Assembly (NCBI GenBank): GCA_963656345.1 | Contig: CAVKHY010000018.1 | Location: forward strand, 1 to 28,528 | Origin: CAKUFA01 sp963656345 | Lineage (GTDB): Bacteria; Bacillota; Clostridia; Christensenellales; Aristaeellaceae | DNA length: 28,528 nt | Direction of reading: 5' to 3' | Notes under the pieces: model-generated | What the model saw: the letters and a program-made list of their open reading frames with translations, nothing else | Told to the model about the DNA's origin: nothing | The model's database searches: none | In this document: in pieces, positions 15,324 through 23,113 of the stretch | Numbering within the stretch: the stretch's first letter is position 1 | Layout of the letters: every line of letters begins with the position of its first letter | Position numbers and translations under genes: made by a program

Positions 15324-16253
15324 ATGACCTTTTTCCAAACCATCGATGAGCAATTCCCTGTGCGGCGCACCCGCGCCCAAAAGGACGCTTTCCTTTCCTG
15401 GGCGGTGAAGCAGGCCGGACAAATGGGCTACACCGCCCGCACGGAAACCCTGGGCAAGAAGAGCGTCAGCCGCAACCTGATCATCGGCTCCCCGGCCGAG
15501 GCGGAGGTGGTGTACACCGCCCACTATGACACCCCCACCAACAAACTGTTCCCAAGCCTGGTGTTTCCGAAGAACCTGCCCCTGTCCCTGCTGTACACCA
15601 TCGGCATCACCCTGCTGCTGCTGGCTGTTGCCTTCGGGGCGGCGGCACTGGTTTCCCTGCTGCCGGTGAAGCGGCTGGTGGTCATTGCCATTTTTCTGTG
15701 CGTGTATGTGGGGCTGCTGCTCCTCATGTCCTACGGCCCGGCCAATCAGCATAACCGGAACGACAACACGGCAGGCGTTGCCGCCCTCATGACCCTCATG
15801 GCGCAAATGCCGGAAAGCGCCCGTTCCCGGGTCGCCTTCATCCTCTTTGACAACAAGGAGCAGGGCTGCGGCGGCTCCAAGGACTATGCCAAGCAGCATG
15901 TGCAGGCAGCCTATACCCAGCTGACGGTGAACTTCGACGGCATCGGCGTGGGAGACACCTTCTTTACCATTGCCTCTTCTCTGGCGCAGAAGACGGACTT
16001 CTATCCCCGGCTGAAGGAAGCCTTCCGGGACGGGGAGGGTTTCCGGGTGCAGCACCTTTCCGGCACAGGGCGGATGCTCCGAGGGGACGATCACACCTTC
16101 AAGCTGGGCATCGGCGTCATGGCCTGCAAGCGAAAGAAGATCATCGGCTACTACATCCCCGGCCTTCATACCCGGCATGACACGGAAGCCAGCGAGGAGA
16201 ACATCGCCTTCCTGGCCAAGTCCATGGCAGCCATGTGGCAGGAGGAAGCCTGA
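15324..16253 (+). CDS. M28-like zinc aminopeptidase with an inserted transmembrane hairpin
   Basis: This 309-residue protein has the metal-site pattern of M28 peptidases in order: H67 and D69 (YTAHYDT), D147 (NRNDNTAG), E179 (FDNKEQG, the usual base-plus-ligand pair being E-E, here K-E), D205 (VNFDGIG) and H285 (LHTRHDTE). Between H67 and D147 lie two hydrophobic helices (about 88-111 and 119-137), so the enzyme is membrane anchored by a hairpin inside its catalytic domain. An even number of crossings keeps both metal-binding halves on the same side; with no signal peptide that side is probably cytoplasmic. The start at 15324 has AGGAGG seven bases upstream; the long open frame before it is repeat DNA. 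Its stop overlaps the TrmO start. Substrate is unknown. Confidence 0.82.
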   Translation: MTFFQTIDEQFPVRRTRAQKDAFLSWAVKQAGQMGYTARTETLGKKSVSRNLIIGSPAEAEVVYTAHYDTPTNKLFPSLVFPKNLPLSLLYTIGITLLLLAVAFGAAALVSLLPVKRLVVIAIFLCVYVGLLLLMSYGPANQHNRNDNTAGVAALMTLMAQMPESARSRVAFILFDNKEQGCGGSKDYAKQHVQAAYTQLTVNFDGIGVGDTFFTIASSLAQKTDFYPRLKEAFRDGEGFRVQHLSGTGRMLRGDDHTFKLGIGVMACKRKKIIGYYIPGLHTRHDTEASEENIAFLAKSMAAMWQEEA

Positions 16254-16951
16254 TGGATACCCTCACCATGAAGGTCATCGCCCATGTGCGCAACGACTTC
16301 CCCACCAAGTTCGGCCTGCCCCGGCAAAGCGGACTGGCGAAGGATCTGCAGTCCGTGATCGTCTTTGAGCCGGAATACCGGGCGACGGAAGCCCTTCGGG
16401 GGCTGGAAGGCTTCAGCCACCTGTGGCTGGTGTGGGCCTTTCATCAGGCGCAGCGGGATACCTGGTCCCCCACGGTGCGTCCACCACGGCTTGGGGGCAA
16501 TACCCGCATGGGGGTCTTCGCCACCCGATCCCCTTACCGACCCAATCCCATCGGGCTCACCTGCGTAGCCCTTCAGGAGATTCGTGTCACCCCCCATGAG
16601 GGCACGGTGCTCGTGGTTACCGGGGCAGACATGATGGACGGCACCCCCATTCTGGACATCAAACCCTATCTTCCCTATGCGGACAGCTACCCGGAGGCAC
16701 GGGGCGGCTTTGCCCAGGAAAAGCAGGGGCACTGCCTGAAGGTAGATTGTCCCCCTGCCTTGCTAAGCAAGGTGGAGGAGGAAAAGCGGCCGGCCCTGCT
16801 GGAAGCCCTCCGCCAGGATCCCCGGCCGGCGTACCAGCACGACCCCGATCGGGTGTACGGATTCCCCTATGGCCGGTGGGAGGTGCGCTTTACCGTCCGG
16901 GAAGATACCCTGACCGTCACCGACTTGCAGGAAGGAAAGGTGAACCCGTGA
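16253..16951 (+). CDS. trmO: TrmO-type tRNA (t6A37-N6)-methyltransferase
   Basis: This 232-residue protein is of the TrmO/YaeB/UPF0066 family, which methylates N6-threonylcarbamoyladenosine at position 37 of ANN-decoding tRNAs using SAM in a beta-barrel fold. The hallmark GVFATRSPYRPNPIGLT is at residues 87-103. It is preceded by LEGFSHLWLVWAFH (51-64) and followed by DGTPILDIKPYLPYAD. A C-terminal extension with Y-G-F-P-Y-G-R-W-E-V-R-F fits the longer bacterial versions that carry a TrmO C-terminal domain. The ATG at 16253 overlaps the stop of the peptidase gene (TGATG), and AGGAGG lies seven bases upstream, so the two are translationally coupled. A functional link with the peptidase is not evident. 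Confidence 0.92.
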   Translation: MDTLTMKVIAHVRNDFPTKFGLPRQSGLAKDLQSVIVFEPEYRATEALRGLEGFSHLWLVWAFHQAQRDTWSPTVRPPRLGGNTRMGVFATRSPYRPNPIGLTCVALQEIRVTPHEGTVLVVTGADMMDGTPILDIKPYLPYADSYPEARGGFAQEKQGHCLKVDCPPALLSKVEEEKRPALLEALRQDPRPAYQHDPDRVYGFPYGRWEVRFTVREDTLTVTDLQEGKVNP

Positions 16952-16966
16952 GGGAAGGGTGCATAC

Positions 16967-17022
16967 CAGCCGGTTTTCGGGTGGGTGCGGGATGCTTTTG
17001 GCTCAAAAGCCGCCCCCGCAAA
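16967..17022 (+). repeat. Promoter-facing hairpin element, copy 2
   Basis: CAGCCGGTTTTCGGG, then TGGGTGCGGGA, is identical over 26 bases to the copy at 25345. A hairpin follows (GCGGG...CTTTTG-GCT-CAAAAG...CCCGC) and then AAA. The -35 of the next gene begins about seven bases beyond. Confidence 0.7.
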
Positions 17023-17028
17023 TTCCCG

Positions 17029-17058
17029 TTTACTTTTCGCATAGAATCGTATTATAAT
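17029..17058 (+). promoter_or_regulatory. Promoter of YvlD-like gene
   Basis: TTTACT (17029-17034) and consensus TATAAT (17053-17058) are separated by 18 bases. The start codon lies 27 bases downstream after GGGAGG. Confidence 0.7.
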
Positions 17059-17085
17059 GGACGCAGATTCTGCGGGAGGTGCGAA

Positions 17086-17442
17086 ATGATTGCGGAGCTG
17101 CTGGCCACGGTAGTCGCCATTCCCCTGTGCGTGTACTTCATGGAGGGGGTCACTGCCGCCAATATGGAGTATGCCGTGATGGTGGGGGTCTGCCTGGCTG
17201 TGGTGAACCTGATTCTCCGGGCGCCGCTGCATTTCCTCACCAAACCACTGGGCTGCCTGACCCTGGGACTTTTCGGCACGGTGGTGGATGCGGTGCTGGT
17301 GGAGCTTTGCGCTTACCTGGCAGATCAGTACCTGATGCCCGGCGGGTTCGCAGTCGCCTCCTTCCTGTGGGCACTGGGGGTTGCGCTGTGCGTGAACATC
17401 CTCCGAGGAATCATGCGGCTGCTGTTTAGCCGCAGGCGGTGA
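17086..17442 (+). CDS. YvlD-like small membrane protein (phage holin family IV-type)
   Basis: This 118-residue protein has four hydrophobic helices: LLATVVAIPLCVYFMEGV, then YAVMVGVCLAVVNLIL, the family-like turn LRAPLHFLTKPLGCLTLGLF, then LVELCAYLAD and FLWALGVALCVNILRGIMRLLF with a basic tail. This matches the YvlD/phage-holin-4_2 family, which in Bacillus belongs to envelope-stress regulons; the holin label comes from similarity, and no phage genes are present. GGGAGG lies about six bases before ATG 17086. Its own promoter lies directly upstream, so it is not part of the TrmO operon. Confidence 0.82.
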   Translation: MIAELLATVVAIPLCVYFMEGVTAANMEYAVMVGVCLAVVNLILRAPLHFLTKPLGCLTLGLFGTVVDAVLVELCAYLADQYLMPGGFAVASFLWALGVALCVNILRGIMRLLFSRRR

Positions 17443-17453
17443 TTCAACAGGGG

Positions 17454-17539
17454 CTTCGCCCCGTTTAACGCTTCGCCCCGTTTAACGCTTCGCCCCGTTT
17501 AACGCTTCACCCCCTTTCGTGCTTCGCCCTGCTTGAACG
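17454..17539. repeat. 17-bp tandem repeat, about five units
   Basis: Three exact copies of CTTCGCCCCGTTTAACG (17454-17470, 17471-17487, 17488-17504) are followed by two decayed units to about 17539. The unit equals the inner part of the hairpin at 9407-9425 and of the one at 20882-20900 (GGGGC-TTC-GCCCC-GTTTAA). It therefore looks like a local expansion of a fragment of the dispersed hairpin family. It sits between two genes and encodes nothing. Confidence 0.85.
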
Positions 17540-17621
17540 TCCCTCAAAAAGCCCCGAAGGGGTTGCTGATGGTTAGAAGATGGCTTCGCCATTTCTCTGA
17601 AAGACTGAAAGGATGAGATTG

Positions 17622-18068
17622 ATGATCGCACTGGCTTGTGACCATACCGGTTTGGAACTGAAGGAAGAAATGAAGCACCTGCTGGACAGCATGGGTCTGA
17701 GCTATAAGGACTTCGGCACCTACGACCACGCCAGCTGTGACTATCCTGTCTACGGCTACCGGGCGGCCAAGGCCGTGGCGGATGGGGAATGCGACCGGGG
17801 CATCCTCATCTGCGGCACGGGCATCGGCATCGGCATTGCCGCCAGCAAGGTGAAGGGCATCCGGGTGTGCACCTGCTCGGACGTGTATTCCGCCGAGTTC
17901 AGCAAGCGGCACAACAACAGCAACATCCTCACCATGGGCGCAAGGGTGGTGGGGGTGGATCTGGCCAAGATGATCGCCACCCACTGGCTTACCGCCGAGT
18001 TTGAAGGCGGACGGCATCAGCGCCGGGTGGATCTGCTCACCGCCATTGAAAACGGTGAGGAACTGTAA
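17622..18068 (+). CDS. rpiB: RpiB/LacAB family sugar-phosphate isomerase
   Basis: This 148-residue protein matches ribose-5-phosphate isomerase B, which interconverts ribose 5-phosphate and ribulose 5-phosphate in the pentose phosphate pathway. It opens with IALACDHTG (2-10), where H8 corresponds to the family SDHAG histidine. The catalytic cysteine is C64 in ILICGTGIGIGIAASK, and HNNSNILTMGAR (97-108) supplies substrate contacts. I use ATG 17622 rather than the in-frame ATG nine bases earlier because the family starts M-x-I/A-L and GAAAGG is better spaced from 17622. LacA/LacB or allose-phosphate isomerase activity cannot be excluded, but no sugar-specific operon is present. A membrane protein gene follows after 19 bases and is probably co-transcribed. 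Confidence 0.92.
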   Translation: MIALACDHTGLELKEEMKHLLDSMGLSYKDFGTYDHASCDYPVYGYRAAKAVADGECDRGILICGTGIGIGIAASKVKGIRVCTCSDVYSAEFSKRHNNSNILTMGARVVGVDLAKMIATHWLTAEFEGGRHQRRVDLLTAIENGEEL

Positions 18069-18087
18069 GGAAACGGGGGAGAATCCA

Positions 18088-19014
18088 ATGAGTGAACTGA
18101 AAAAAGAACCTTCCAAGGCGAAAATCCTGTGCAGGCAGGTAGTGATCCTGCTGCTGATCTTCGGGGCTGCCATGGCCATCTTTGCCGCAGGGGATATGCT
18201 GGGCGAGGGCACGGTGGAGCTGCTGGACAAGGGCCTCACCGCATGGAAGAACAACGACGCATGGGAAACCGGCAAGCAGTATCTGGCCTTCTGGGGCACG
18301 TGGGCGGTGCTGCTGCTGGCACTGCTGATCCCCATCAACCGGCCCATTTTCGGCGCCCTGGGCACCAAGGTGAAGGGCAACACGTGGAAGTACCTGGGGC
18401 TTGGCATTGTGCTGGGCTTCGGCATGAACGCCCTGTGCATTGCCGTGGCGCTGCTCACCGGCTGCATTCATCTGACCTTTGATTCCTTCCGTCCCCTGTC
18501 CTTCCTGCTGATCTTCGGGGCGGTGTTCATCCAGTCCTCCGCGGAGGAAGTGATTTGCCGGAGCTTCATTTATCAGCACATGCGGCACTATTTCCGGTCG
18601 CCCTGGATTGCCATTCTGGGGAATTCCCTGCTGTTCTCGGCGCTTCACCTGAGCAACCCGGGCGTAACGCCTTTGGCCCTTATCAACAACACCATTGTGG
18701 GCGTGCTGTTTTCCCTGACGGTGTACTATTTCGACAGCTTCTGGTGCGCAGCCGCCATGCACGCCGCATGGAACTTTACCCAGAATATCCTCTTCGGCCT
18801 GCCTAACAGCGGCATTACCGTTCCCTATTCCGTGTTCAAGCTGGATGCCGGCGCTGTGAACGGCTTCGCCTATGATACCCGCTTCGGCATTGAAGGCACG
18901 GCCTGCGCCTGCCTGGTGCTCCTTGCGGTTACCGCAGCCGTTTTCCTGTGGGGAAAGAAGCGCCATGCTGAACCTACGGATATCTGGGCTGGGGTAGAGA
19001 CAAGCAAACTGTAA
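18088..19014 (+). CDS. CPBP family intramembrane glutamic protease-like protein
   Basis: This 308-residue polytopic membrane protein carries the three CPBP (CAAX protease and bacteriocin-processing, formerly Abi) motifs: E153-E154-x-x-x-R158 in SAEEVICRSF, F183-x-x-x-H187 in FSALH, and H225-x-x-x-N229 in HAAWN. Known members cleave prenylated proteins or serve in bacteriocin self-immunity; here no bacteriocin genes are near, so the target is unknown. N-terminal helices lie at about 14-34 and 66-82, with the conserved domain in 100-240. GGGGGAGA is about seven bases before the ATG. The rpiB stop lies 19 bases upstream and a clear terminator follows, defining a two-gene unit. Confidence 0.9.
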   Translation: MSELKKEPSKAKILCRQVVILLLIFGAAMAIFAAGDMLGEGTVELLDKGLTAWKNNDAWETGKQYLAFWGTWAVLLLALLIPINRPIFGALGTKVKGNTWKYLGLGIVLGFGMNALCIAVALLTGCIHLTFDSFRPLSFLLIFGAVFIQSSAEEVICRSFIYQHMRHYFRSPWIAILGNSLLFSALHLSNPGVTPLALINNTIVGVLFSLTVYYFDSFWCAAAMHAAWNFTQNILFGLPNSGITVPYSVFKLDAGAVNGFAYDTRFGIEGTACACLVLLAVTAAVFLWGKKRHAEPTDIWAGVETSKL

Positions 19015-19030
19015 ACACCTTGCAGAAAAG

Positions 19031-19073
19031 AAACGTTCCCGGATGGCTTTCTTGAGCCCCGGGAACGTTTTTG
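19031..19073 (+). terminator. Intrinsic terminator after CPBP gene
   Basis: A 12-bp arm AAACGTTCCCGG (19031-19042) pairs with CCGGGAACGTTT (19059-19070) and runs into further T residues. Confidence 0.88.
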
Positions 19074-19139
19074 ATTGCCTTTTTCGCATCCGGGCACGAG
19101 AATCTTCTGCAACATATCGAACTTTTATGGAAAATCTAC

Positions 19140-19168
19140 TTGAAAAGTTCGTAAAGTGATGGTAAAAT
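19140..19168 (+). promoter_or_regulatory. Promoter of the peptide-binding protein gene
   Basis: TTGAAA (19140-19145) and TAAAAT (19163-19168) are separated by 17 bases in a locally AT-rich stretch, 39 bases before the start codon. Confidence 0.75.
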
Positions 19169-19207
19169 CTCTCCCGTTCCCTATCAAACAGAGAGGAAGA
19201 AACCCGA

Positions 19208-20761
19208 ATGGCTAAGAAAATTTTTTCTCTTCTCCTGGTGCTGGCCATGGTCATGAGCATGACCCTGACCGTTTCCTTCGCCGAGGATGCATACGCGGAT
19301 ATCATCAACATCGCCGATGATAACCAGAGCGCTTCCTACGACCTGCACAAGGACACCTCCGTCAACGGCCGCAACATGCTGCGTGGCACCGTGATGGAGC
19401 AGCTGGTGACCCTAAAGGCAGACGGCAGCATTGCACCCGAGCTGTGCGAAAGCTATGAAGTAAACGAAGACAACTCCGTGTTTACCTTCCACCTTCGTCA
19501 GGGCGTCAAGTTCCACAACGGCAAGGAAATGACCGCTGAGGACGTGGTTGCTTCCCTGAACCGGTGGATCGACTGCTTTGCCACGGCTGCCTCCATGGTA
19601 GGGGACGCCCGGTTCGAAGCGGCTGACACCTATACCGTGACCCTGACGCTGGATCACTCCGCCATTATGCTGCTGGACATGCTGGCAGGCGCCGCCCAGG
19701 CTGCCGTGATCTACCCCAGCGAGTCCATCGCCGCCGTGAATGCCGATACCGGCTACGTGCCTGCCGAGTACATCATCGGCACCGGCCCCTATATGTTCAA
19801 GGAATGGGTCGTGGATCAGTACGTGCTGCTGGAGCGGTTTGACGACTATGCCGCCTACGGCGATCCCGATCAGGATATTGATGGCCTGTGGGGCTACAAG
19901 CACGCCTACACCAAGACCCTGAAGTACTGGATCGTGAAGGACGCCGCCACCCGCTTCAACGGCCTCATGTCCGGGGAGTATGACTTCATCGTCAAGGCTA
20001 CCGACGCTTACCTGGATACCCTGAAGTCCATGCCCGACATCACCTGCTATTCCATGCAGACCGGCATGATCAACCTGGTGTGGAACAAGCACAGCACGGA
20101 TAAGTACCTGCGCCTTGCCTTCCAGGCCCTGGCCAATGCGGACGACCTGAACACCGCCAACTACGGTTCCCTGTACGATAACGATCCCTGCTTCATGGAA
20201 AAGTCCCAGCCCGGCTGGTACACCACGGCAGGCGCAGAATACTTCTGCCAGAACGATCCTGAAAAGGCCAAGGAACTGCTGGCACAGTCCTCTTGGGATG
20301 CAAGCCAGCCCGTGCGCATCCTGGCTGCTTCCGGCGGCGGCGCAGAAGCCATGCTGGAGGTGCTCCGTCAGGAGGCCGCTGCCATCGGCATCACCCTGGA
20401 CATCACCGTAACCGACCGCACCACCATGACCTCTCTGCGGAACGATGAAACCCAGTACGACGCTTACTTCACCACCTTCTCTTCTGTGGCTGTGCCCTCT
20501 CTGCGGAACTTCCTGTCCGCCAACTATGCCGGCTGGTCCGATGATGAGCACCTGCAGGCACTGATGCTGGAAATGACCACCGCCGCCACCAAGGAAGACG
20601 CCTTCAAGACCTGGGAAGAGATCCAGTATTACTGCTACAGCGATTACTGCCCCATCCTGATGATGGGTCACTTCCACCAGGCCGCTGCATGCACCAATCG
20701 GCTGACGGGGTACAATGTGTTCCTGACCACCAACTTCTGGAACGCGAAACTGGCCAAGTGA
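19208..20761 (+). CDS. ABC transporter substrate-binding protein, family 5 (peptide/oligopeptide)
   Basis: This 517-residue protein is of the DppA/OppA/NikA cluster C type. It has a signal peptide (MAKKIFSLLLVLAMVMSMT) with a likely cut after SFA at about residue 25. The family block GTVMEQLVTLKADGSIAPELC, split around residues 60-80, precedes the F-H-L-R-Q-G-V-K-F-H-N-G-K motif (about 94-106) and A-E-D-V. The signal lacks the cysteine lipobox usual in Gram-positive binding proteins, so anchoring by a lipid is not predicted. GAGAGGAAG lies upstream of ATG 19208. Two permeases and two ATPases follow on the same strand after a 454-base hairpin-rich gap, so it is the receptor for that importer. 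Ligand (peptides, nickel, opines or other) cannot be told. Confidence 0.92.
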   Translation: MAKKIFSLLLVLAMVMSMTLTVSFAEDAYADIINIADDNQSASYDLHKDTSVNGRNMLRGTVMEQLVTLKADGSIAPELCESYEVNEDNSVFTFHLRQGVKFHNGKEMTAEDVVASLNRWIDCFATAASMVGDARFEAADTYTVTLTLDHSAIMLLDMLAGAAQAAVIYPSESIAAVNADTGYVPAEYIIGTGPYMFKEWVVDQYVLLERFDDYAAYGDPDQDIDGLWGYKHAYTKTLKYWIVKDAATRFNGLMSGEYDFIVKATDAYLDTLKSMPDITCYSMQTGMINLVWNKHSTDKYLRLAFQALANADDLNTANYGSLYDNDPCFMEKSQPGWYTTAGAEYFCQNDPEKAKELLAQSSWDASQPVRILAASGGGAEAMLEVLRQEAAAIGITLDITVTDRTTMTSLRNDETQYDAYFTTFSSVAVPSLRNFLSANYAGWSDDEHLQALMLEMTTAATKEDAFKTWEEIQYYCYSDYCPILMMGHFHQAAACTNRLTGYNVFLTTNFWNAKLAK

Positions 20762-20763
20762 TT

Positions 20764-21012
20764 CGCAAAACCGGCTTCGCCGCTTTTGCGAGTTCTGCAC
20801 TCAGTCGTTGGTCGCTTCGCTCCCGGCCACTCCTTCGTGTAAGGAAGCAATCCTTCGGATTGCTGCGGCTTTCACCGCACAGGGGCTTCGCCCCGTTTAA
20901 CGCCCCGAAGGGGCTCGCTGAAAGCCGATTCCTAGTAGGAGGGCTTGCGAGCCCTCCTACACCACCCGAGGGGTACGCCGGTAGTTGGTTGAAAGGGCTT
21001 GCGAGCCCTCCG
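20764..21012 (+). repeat. Hairpin-dense intergenic island 4
   Basis: At least five short palindromes crowd here. They are CGCAAAA...TTTTGCG (20764-20790, with inner CGGC-TTC-GCCG), GCAATCC-TTC-GGATTGC (20847-20863), GGGGC-TTC-GCCCC (20882-20894), GCCCC-GAA-GGGGC (20902-20914) and GTAGGAGGGC...GCCCTCCTAC (20935-20960). The core AGGGCTTGCGAGCCCTCC recurs at 20994-21012. TTC or GAA triloops recur throughout. No gene is seen in 20762-21215; the structures may stop or stabilise transcripts of the binding-protein gene. Confidence 0.65.
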
Positions 21013-21088
21013 ATGCCACCCGGGAATACACGCCTGAGCGTCATCCCCCGGGTCTTGCCCCGATTGCGTCATCGTTCGTTGATGGTCT

Positions 21089-21125
21089 GAGGCAGCCGTC
21101 ATCTCAGTACGGCTGCCTCTTTCTT
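21089..21125 (+). terminator. Probable terminator between binding protein and permease genes
   Basis: GAGGCAGCCGT (21089-21099) pairs perfectly with ACGGCTGCCTC (21109-21119), followed by TTTCTT. Partial read-through would explain how downstream permease genes, which lack an obvious promoter, are expressed at lower level. Confidence 0.75.
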
Positions 21126-21215
21126 GTGAGCTTGGGGTTCTCGAGCTTACAGGAAAGGGGCAGCGCATCAGCCTCTTTCCCGGACAGGTTTCATTGCCGG
21201 AGGAGAAATGGTTTT

Positions 21216-22166
21216 ATGAAGAAATACGTCGTTAAGCGATTGCTGTCCCTGATTCCCACCATTTTTATCGTTTCTGTGGTGATCTTCCTGCTGGTGCATT
21301 TAACCCCCGGCGACCCGGCTGCCGCCATGCTGGGCGAGGACGCCACGGCGGAGGAGATCGCCGCCCTGCACACCCAGCTGGGGCTGGATGATCCCCTGAT
21401 CGTTCAGTACATCCGCTGGGTGAACAACTGCCTGCACCTGAACTTCGGCACGTCCACCGCCGTGGTGGGCAAGTCCGTCAGCGAGATGATCGCCAGCCAT
21501 TTTCAGCCCACCATTCTGCTGGCCATTTATTCCCAGCTGATCACCATCCTCATCGCCATTCCCTGCGGCATGATCGCCGCCAAAAAGCGGGGCTCGGCGG
21601 CGGATTACTTTGTTTCCGTGCTGTCCATGCTGGGGATTTCCCTGCCCAGCTTCCTCATGGGTCTGGGCATGGTGCTGCTCTTTGCCGTGGTGCTTCGGGT
21701 GCTTCCTGCCGCCGGATACAAGAATCCCTTTACCGACGGCCTGCTGCCCTTCCTTCGGTACATGACCCTGCCTGCCGTGTCCCTGGGCTTTATTCACGCC
21801 GGGTACATGATGCGCATGACCAAGGCTTCCATGCTGGAGGTGCTGGGCAGCGACTACATCAAAATGGCTCGTGCCAAGGGCGTTCGGGAATGGAAGATCG
21901 TTACCAAGCATACCTTCCGCAATGCCCTGCTGACGGTGATCACCGTGGTGGGACAAGGGTTCATCAGCGCGCTGGCAGGCGCCGCCGTGGTGGAGCGGCT
22001 GTTCAACATTCCCGGCATGGGTTCCCTGATGGTGGACTCCATTGAAAAGCGGGACTATCAGGTGATTCAGGCCATTACCCTGCTCATCGCCATGCTGAAC
22101 GTATGCATCAACCTGATCATCGACCTGATTTACGGACTGGCTGACCCCAGAATCCGCCTGGATTAA
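21216..22166 (+). CDS. ABC transporter permease, DppB/OppB type
   Basis: This 316-residue inner-membrane permease opens with MKKYVVKRLLSLIPTIFIVS, the typical first helix of DppB/OppB proteins. It has the L-x-P-G-D-P (HLTPGDPA) and L-G-L-D-x-P-x-x-x-Q-Y features at the start of the external domain, and the EAA-loop region near DYIKMARAKGV (about 220-230), which contacts the ATPases. About six helices are visible. ATG 21216 has GGAGGAG upstream. It forms the translocation pore together with the next gene; 22 bases separate the two. Confidence 0.94.
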   Translation: MKKYVVKRLLSLIPTIFIVSVVIFLLVHLTPGDPAAAMLGEDATAEEIAALHTQLGLDDPLIVQYIRWVNNCLHLNFGTSTAVVGKSVSEMIASHFQPTILLAIYSQLITILIAIPCGMIAAKKRGSAADYFVSVLSMLGISLPSFLMGLGMVLLFAVVLRVLPAAGYKNPFTDGLLPFLRYMTLPAVSLGFIHAGYMMRMTKASMLEVLGSDYIKMARAKGVREWKIVTKHTFRNALLTVITVVGQGFISALAGAAVVERLFNIPGMGSLMVDSIEKRDYQVIQAITLLIAMLNVCINLIIDLIYGLADPRIRLD

Positions 22167-22188
22167 AGCAGAGGAGGGACGGATCCAA

Positions 22189-23100
22189 ATGAAGTACGCA
22201 ACCGTTTCACCGGAGGATCGTGCATCCCTGCGGGCCCTTCGCAAATCCCTGGTTCGGGAACAGCGCAGGGTGTCCCGGCATAAATTCTTCCGCAACAAGC
22301 TGTCCGTGGTGGGCATGGTGCTGGTGCTGCTGATGCTCATCTGCGCCCTGTTTGCCCCCCTGATCACCGGCGCCCTGGGGGTGGATCCTTACACGGCTGT
22401 GATGCAGGATCGGTTTCAGGCCCCGTCCCTGCAGCACCTGTTCGGCACGGATAACCTGGGGCGGGATATTTTCGCCCGGGTGTTGTACGGGGCGCAGATC
22501 TCCATGACCGTGGGCTTTACGGTAGGTCTGCTTTCCGCCCTTATCGGCACGGCGTTGGGGCTGTACGCCTCCACCAGCAAGGTACTGGATAACCTGCTCA
22601 TGCGCCTGTGCGACGGGCTCAAGGCCATCCCCAACATTCTGCTGGCCATTACCCTCATGGCGGTGCTGGGGGCCAACATGAAGAATGTCATCATCTCCCT
22701 CACCGTGGTCAGCATCCCCGGGGTTGCCCGCATCGCCCGTTCCCAGGCTCTGCTGGCTCGGGAGCAGACCTATGCGGAGGCCATGACCGCCGTGGGCGCC
22801 AGTAAGACCCGGATCCTCTGGCGGCATATCCTGCCCAATATCGTGTCCCCCATCATTGTGCAAATGACCTTCACCTTCGCCACCGCCATTATTTCCGAGG
22901 CATCCCTCAGCTTCCTGGGGGCAGGCATTCCCTCTCCCTATCCCAGCTGGGGCGGCATGCTGAACGAGGCAAGGAGCTATGTGTACATGGGCTGGTGGAT
23001 GATCGTCTTCCCGGCGGTATTCACTGCCTTGTCCGTGCTGGGCTTCAACCTGTTCGGCGATGGTCTCCGGGACCTGATCGACCCCCTGTCCGAACGCTGA
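22189..23100 (+). CDS. ABC transporter permease, DppC/OppC type
   Basis: This 303-residue permease is the partner of the preceding one. It has the DppC-style long cytosolic N-terminus, then a first helix (LSVVGMVLVLLMLICALFAPLI is the region at about 38-60). It also has the hallmark HLFGTDNLGRDIFARVLYG (84-102), an EAA loop around TYAEAMTAVGAS, and the C-terminal LSFLGAGIPSPYPSWGGML block. GAGGAGG lies just before the ATG. The ATPase gene starts 13 bases after its stop. Confidence 0.94.
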   Translation: MKYATVSPEDRASLRALRKSLVREQRRVSRHKFFRNKLSVVGMVLVLLMLICALFAPLITGALGVDPYTAVMQDRFQAPSLQHLFGTDNLGRDIFARVLYGAQISMTVGFTVGLLSALIGTALGLYASTSKVLDNLLMRLCDGLKAIPNILLAITLMAVLGANMKNVIISLTVVSIPGVARIARSQALLAREQTYAEAMTAVGASKTRILWRHILPNIVSPIIVQMTFTFATAIISEASLSFLGAGIPSPYPSWGGMLNEARSYVYMGWWMIVFPAVFTALSVLGFNLFGDGLRDLIDPLSER

Positions 23101-23113
23101 GGAGGAGAAGAAC

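Noticed and set aside
17086..17442. Prophage holin
   Set aside because: The holin label rests on a family name. The protein is YvlD-like and there are no lysin, capsid or integrase genes nearby.
17454..17539. CRISPR-like repeat array
   Set aside because: Units are only 17 bases, directly abutting with no spacers, and no cas genes are present.
18088..19014. Phage-abortive-infection (Abi) defence gene
   Set aside because: The CPBP family was once called Abi, but the motifs indicate a membrane protease and no defence neighbours are present.
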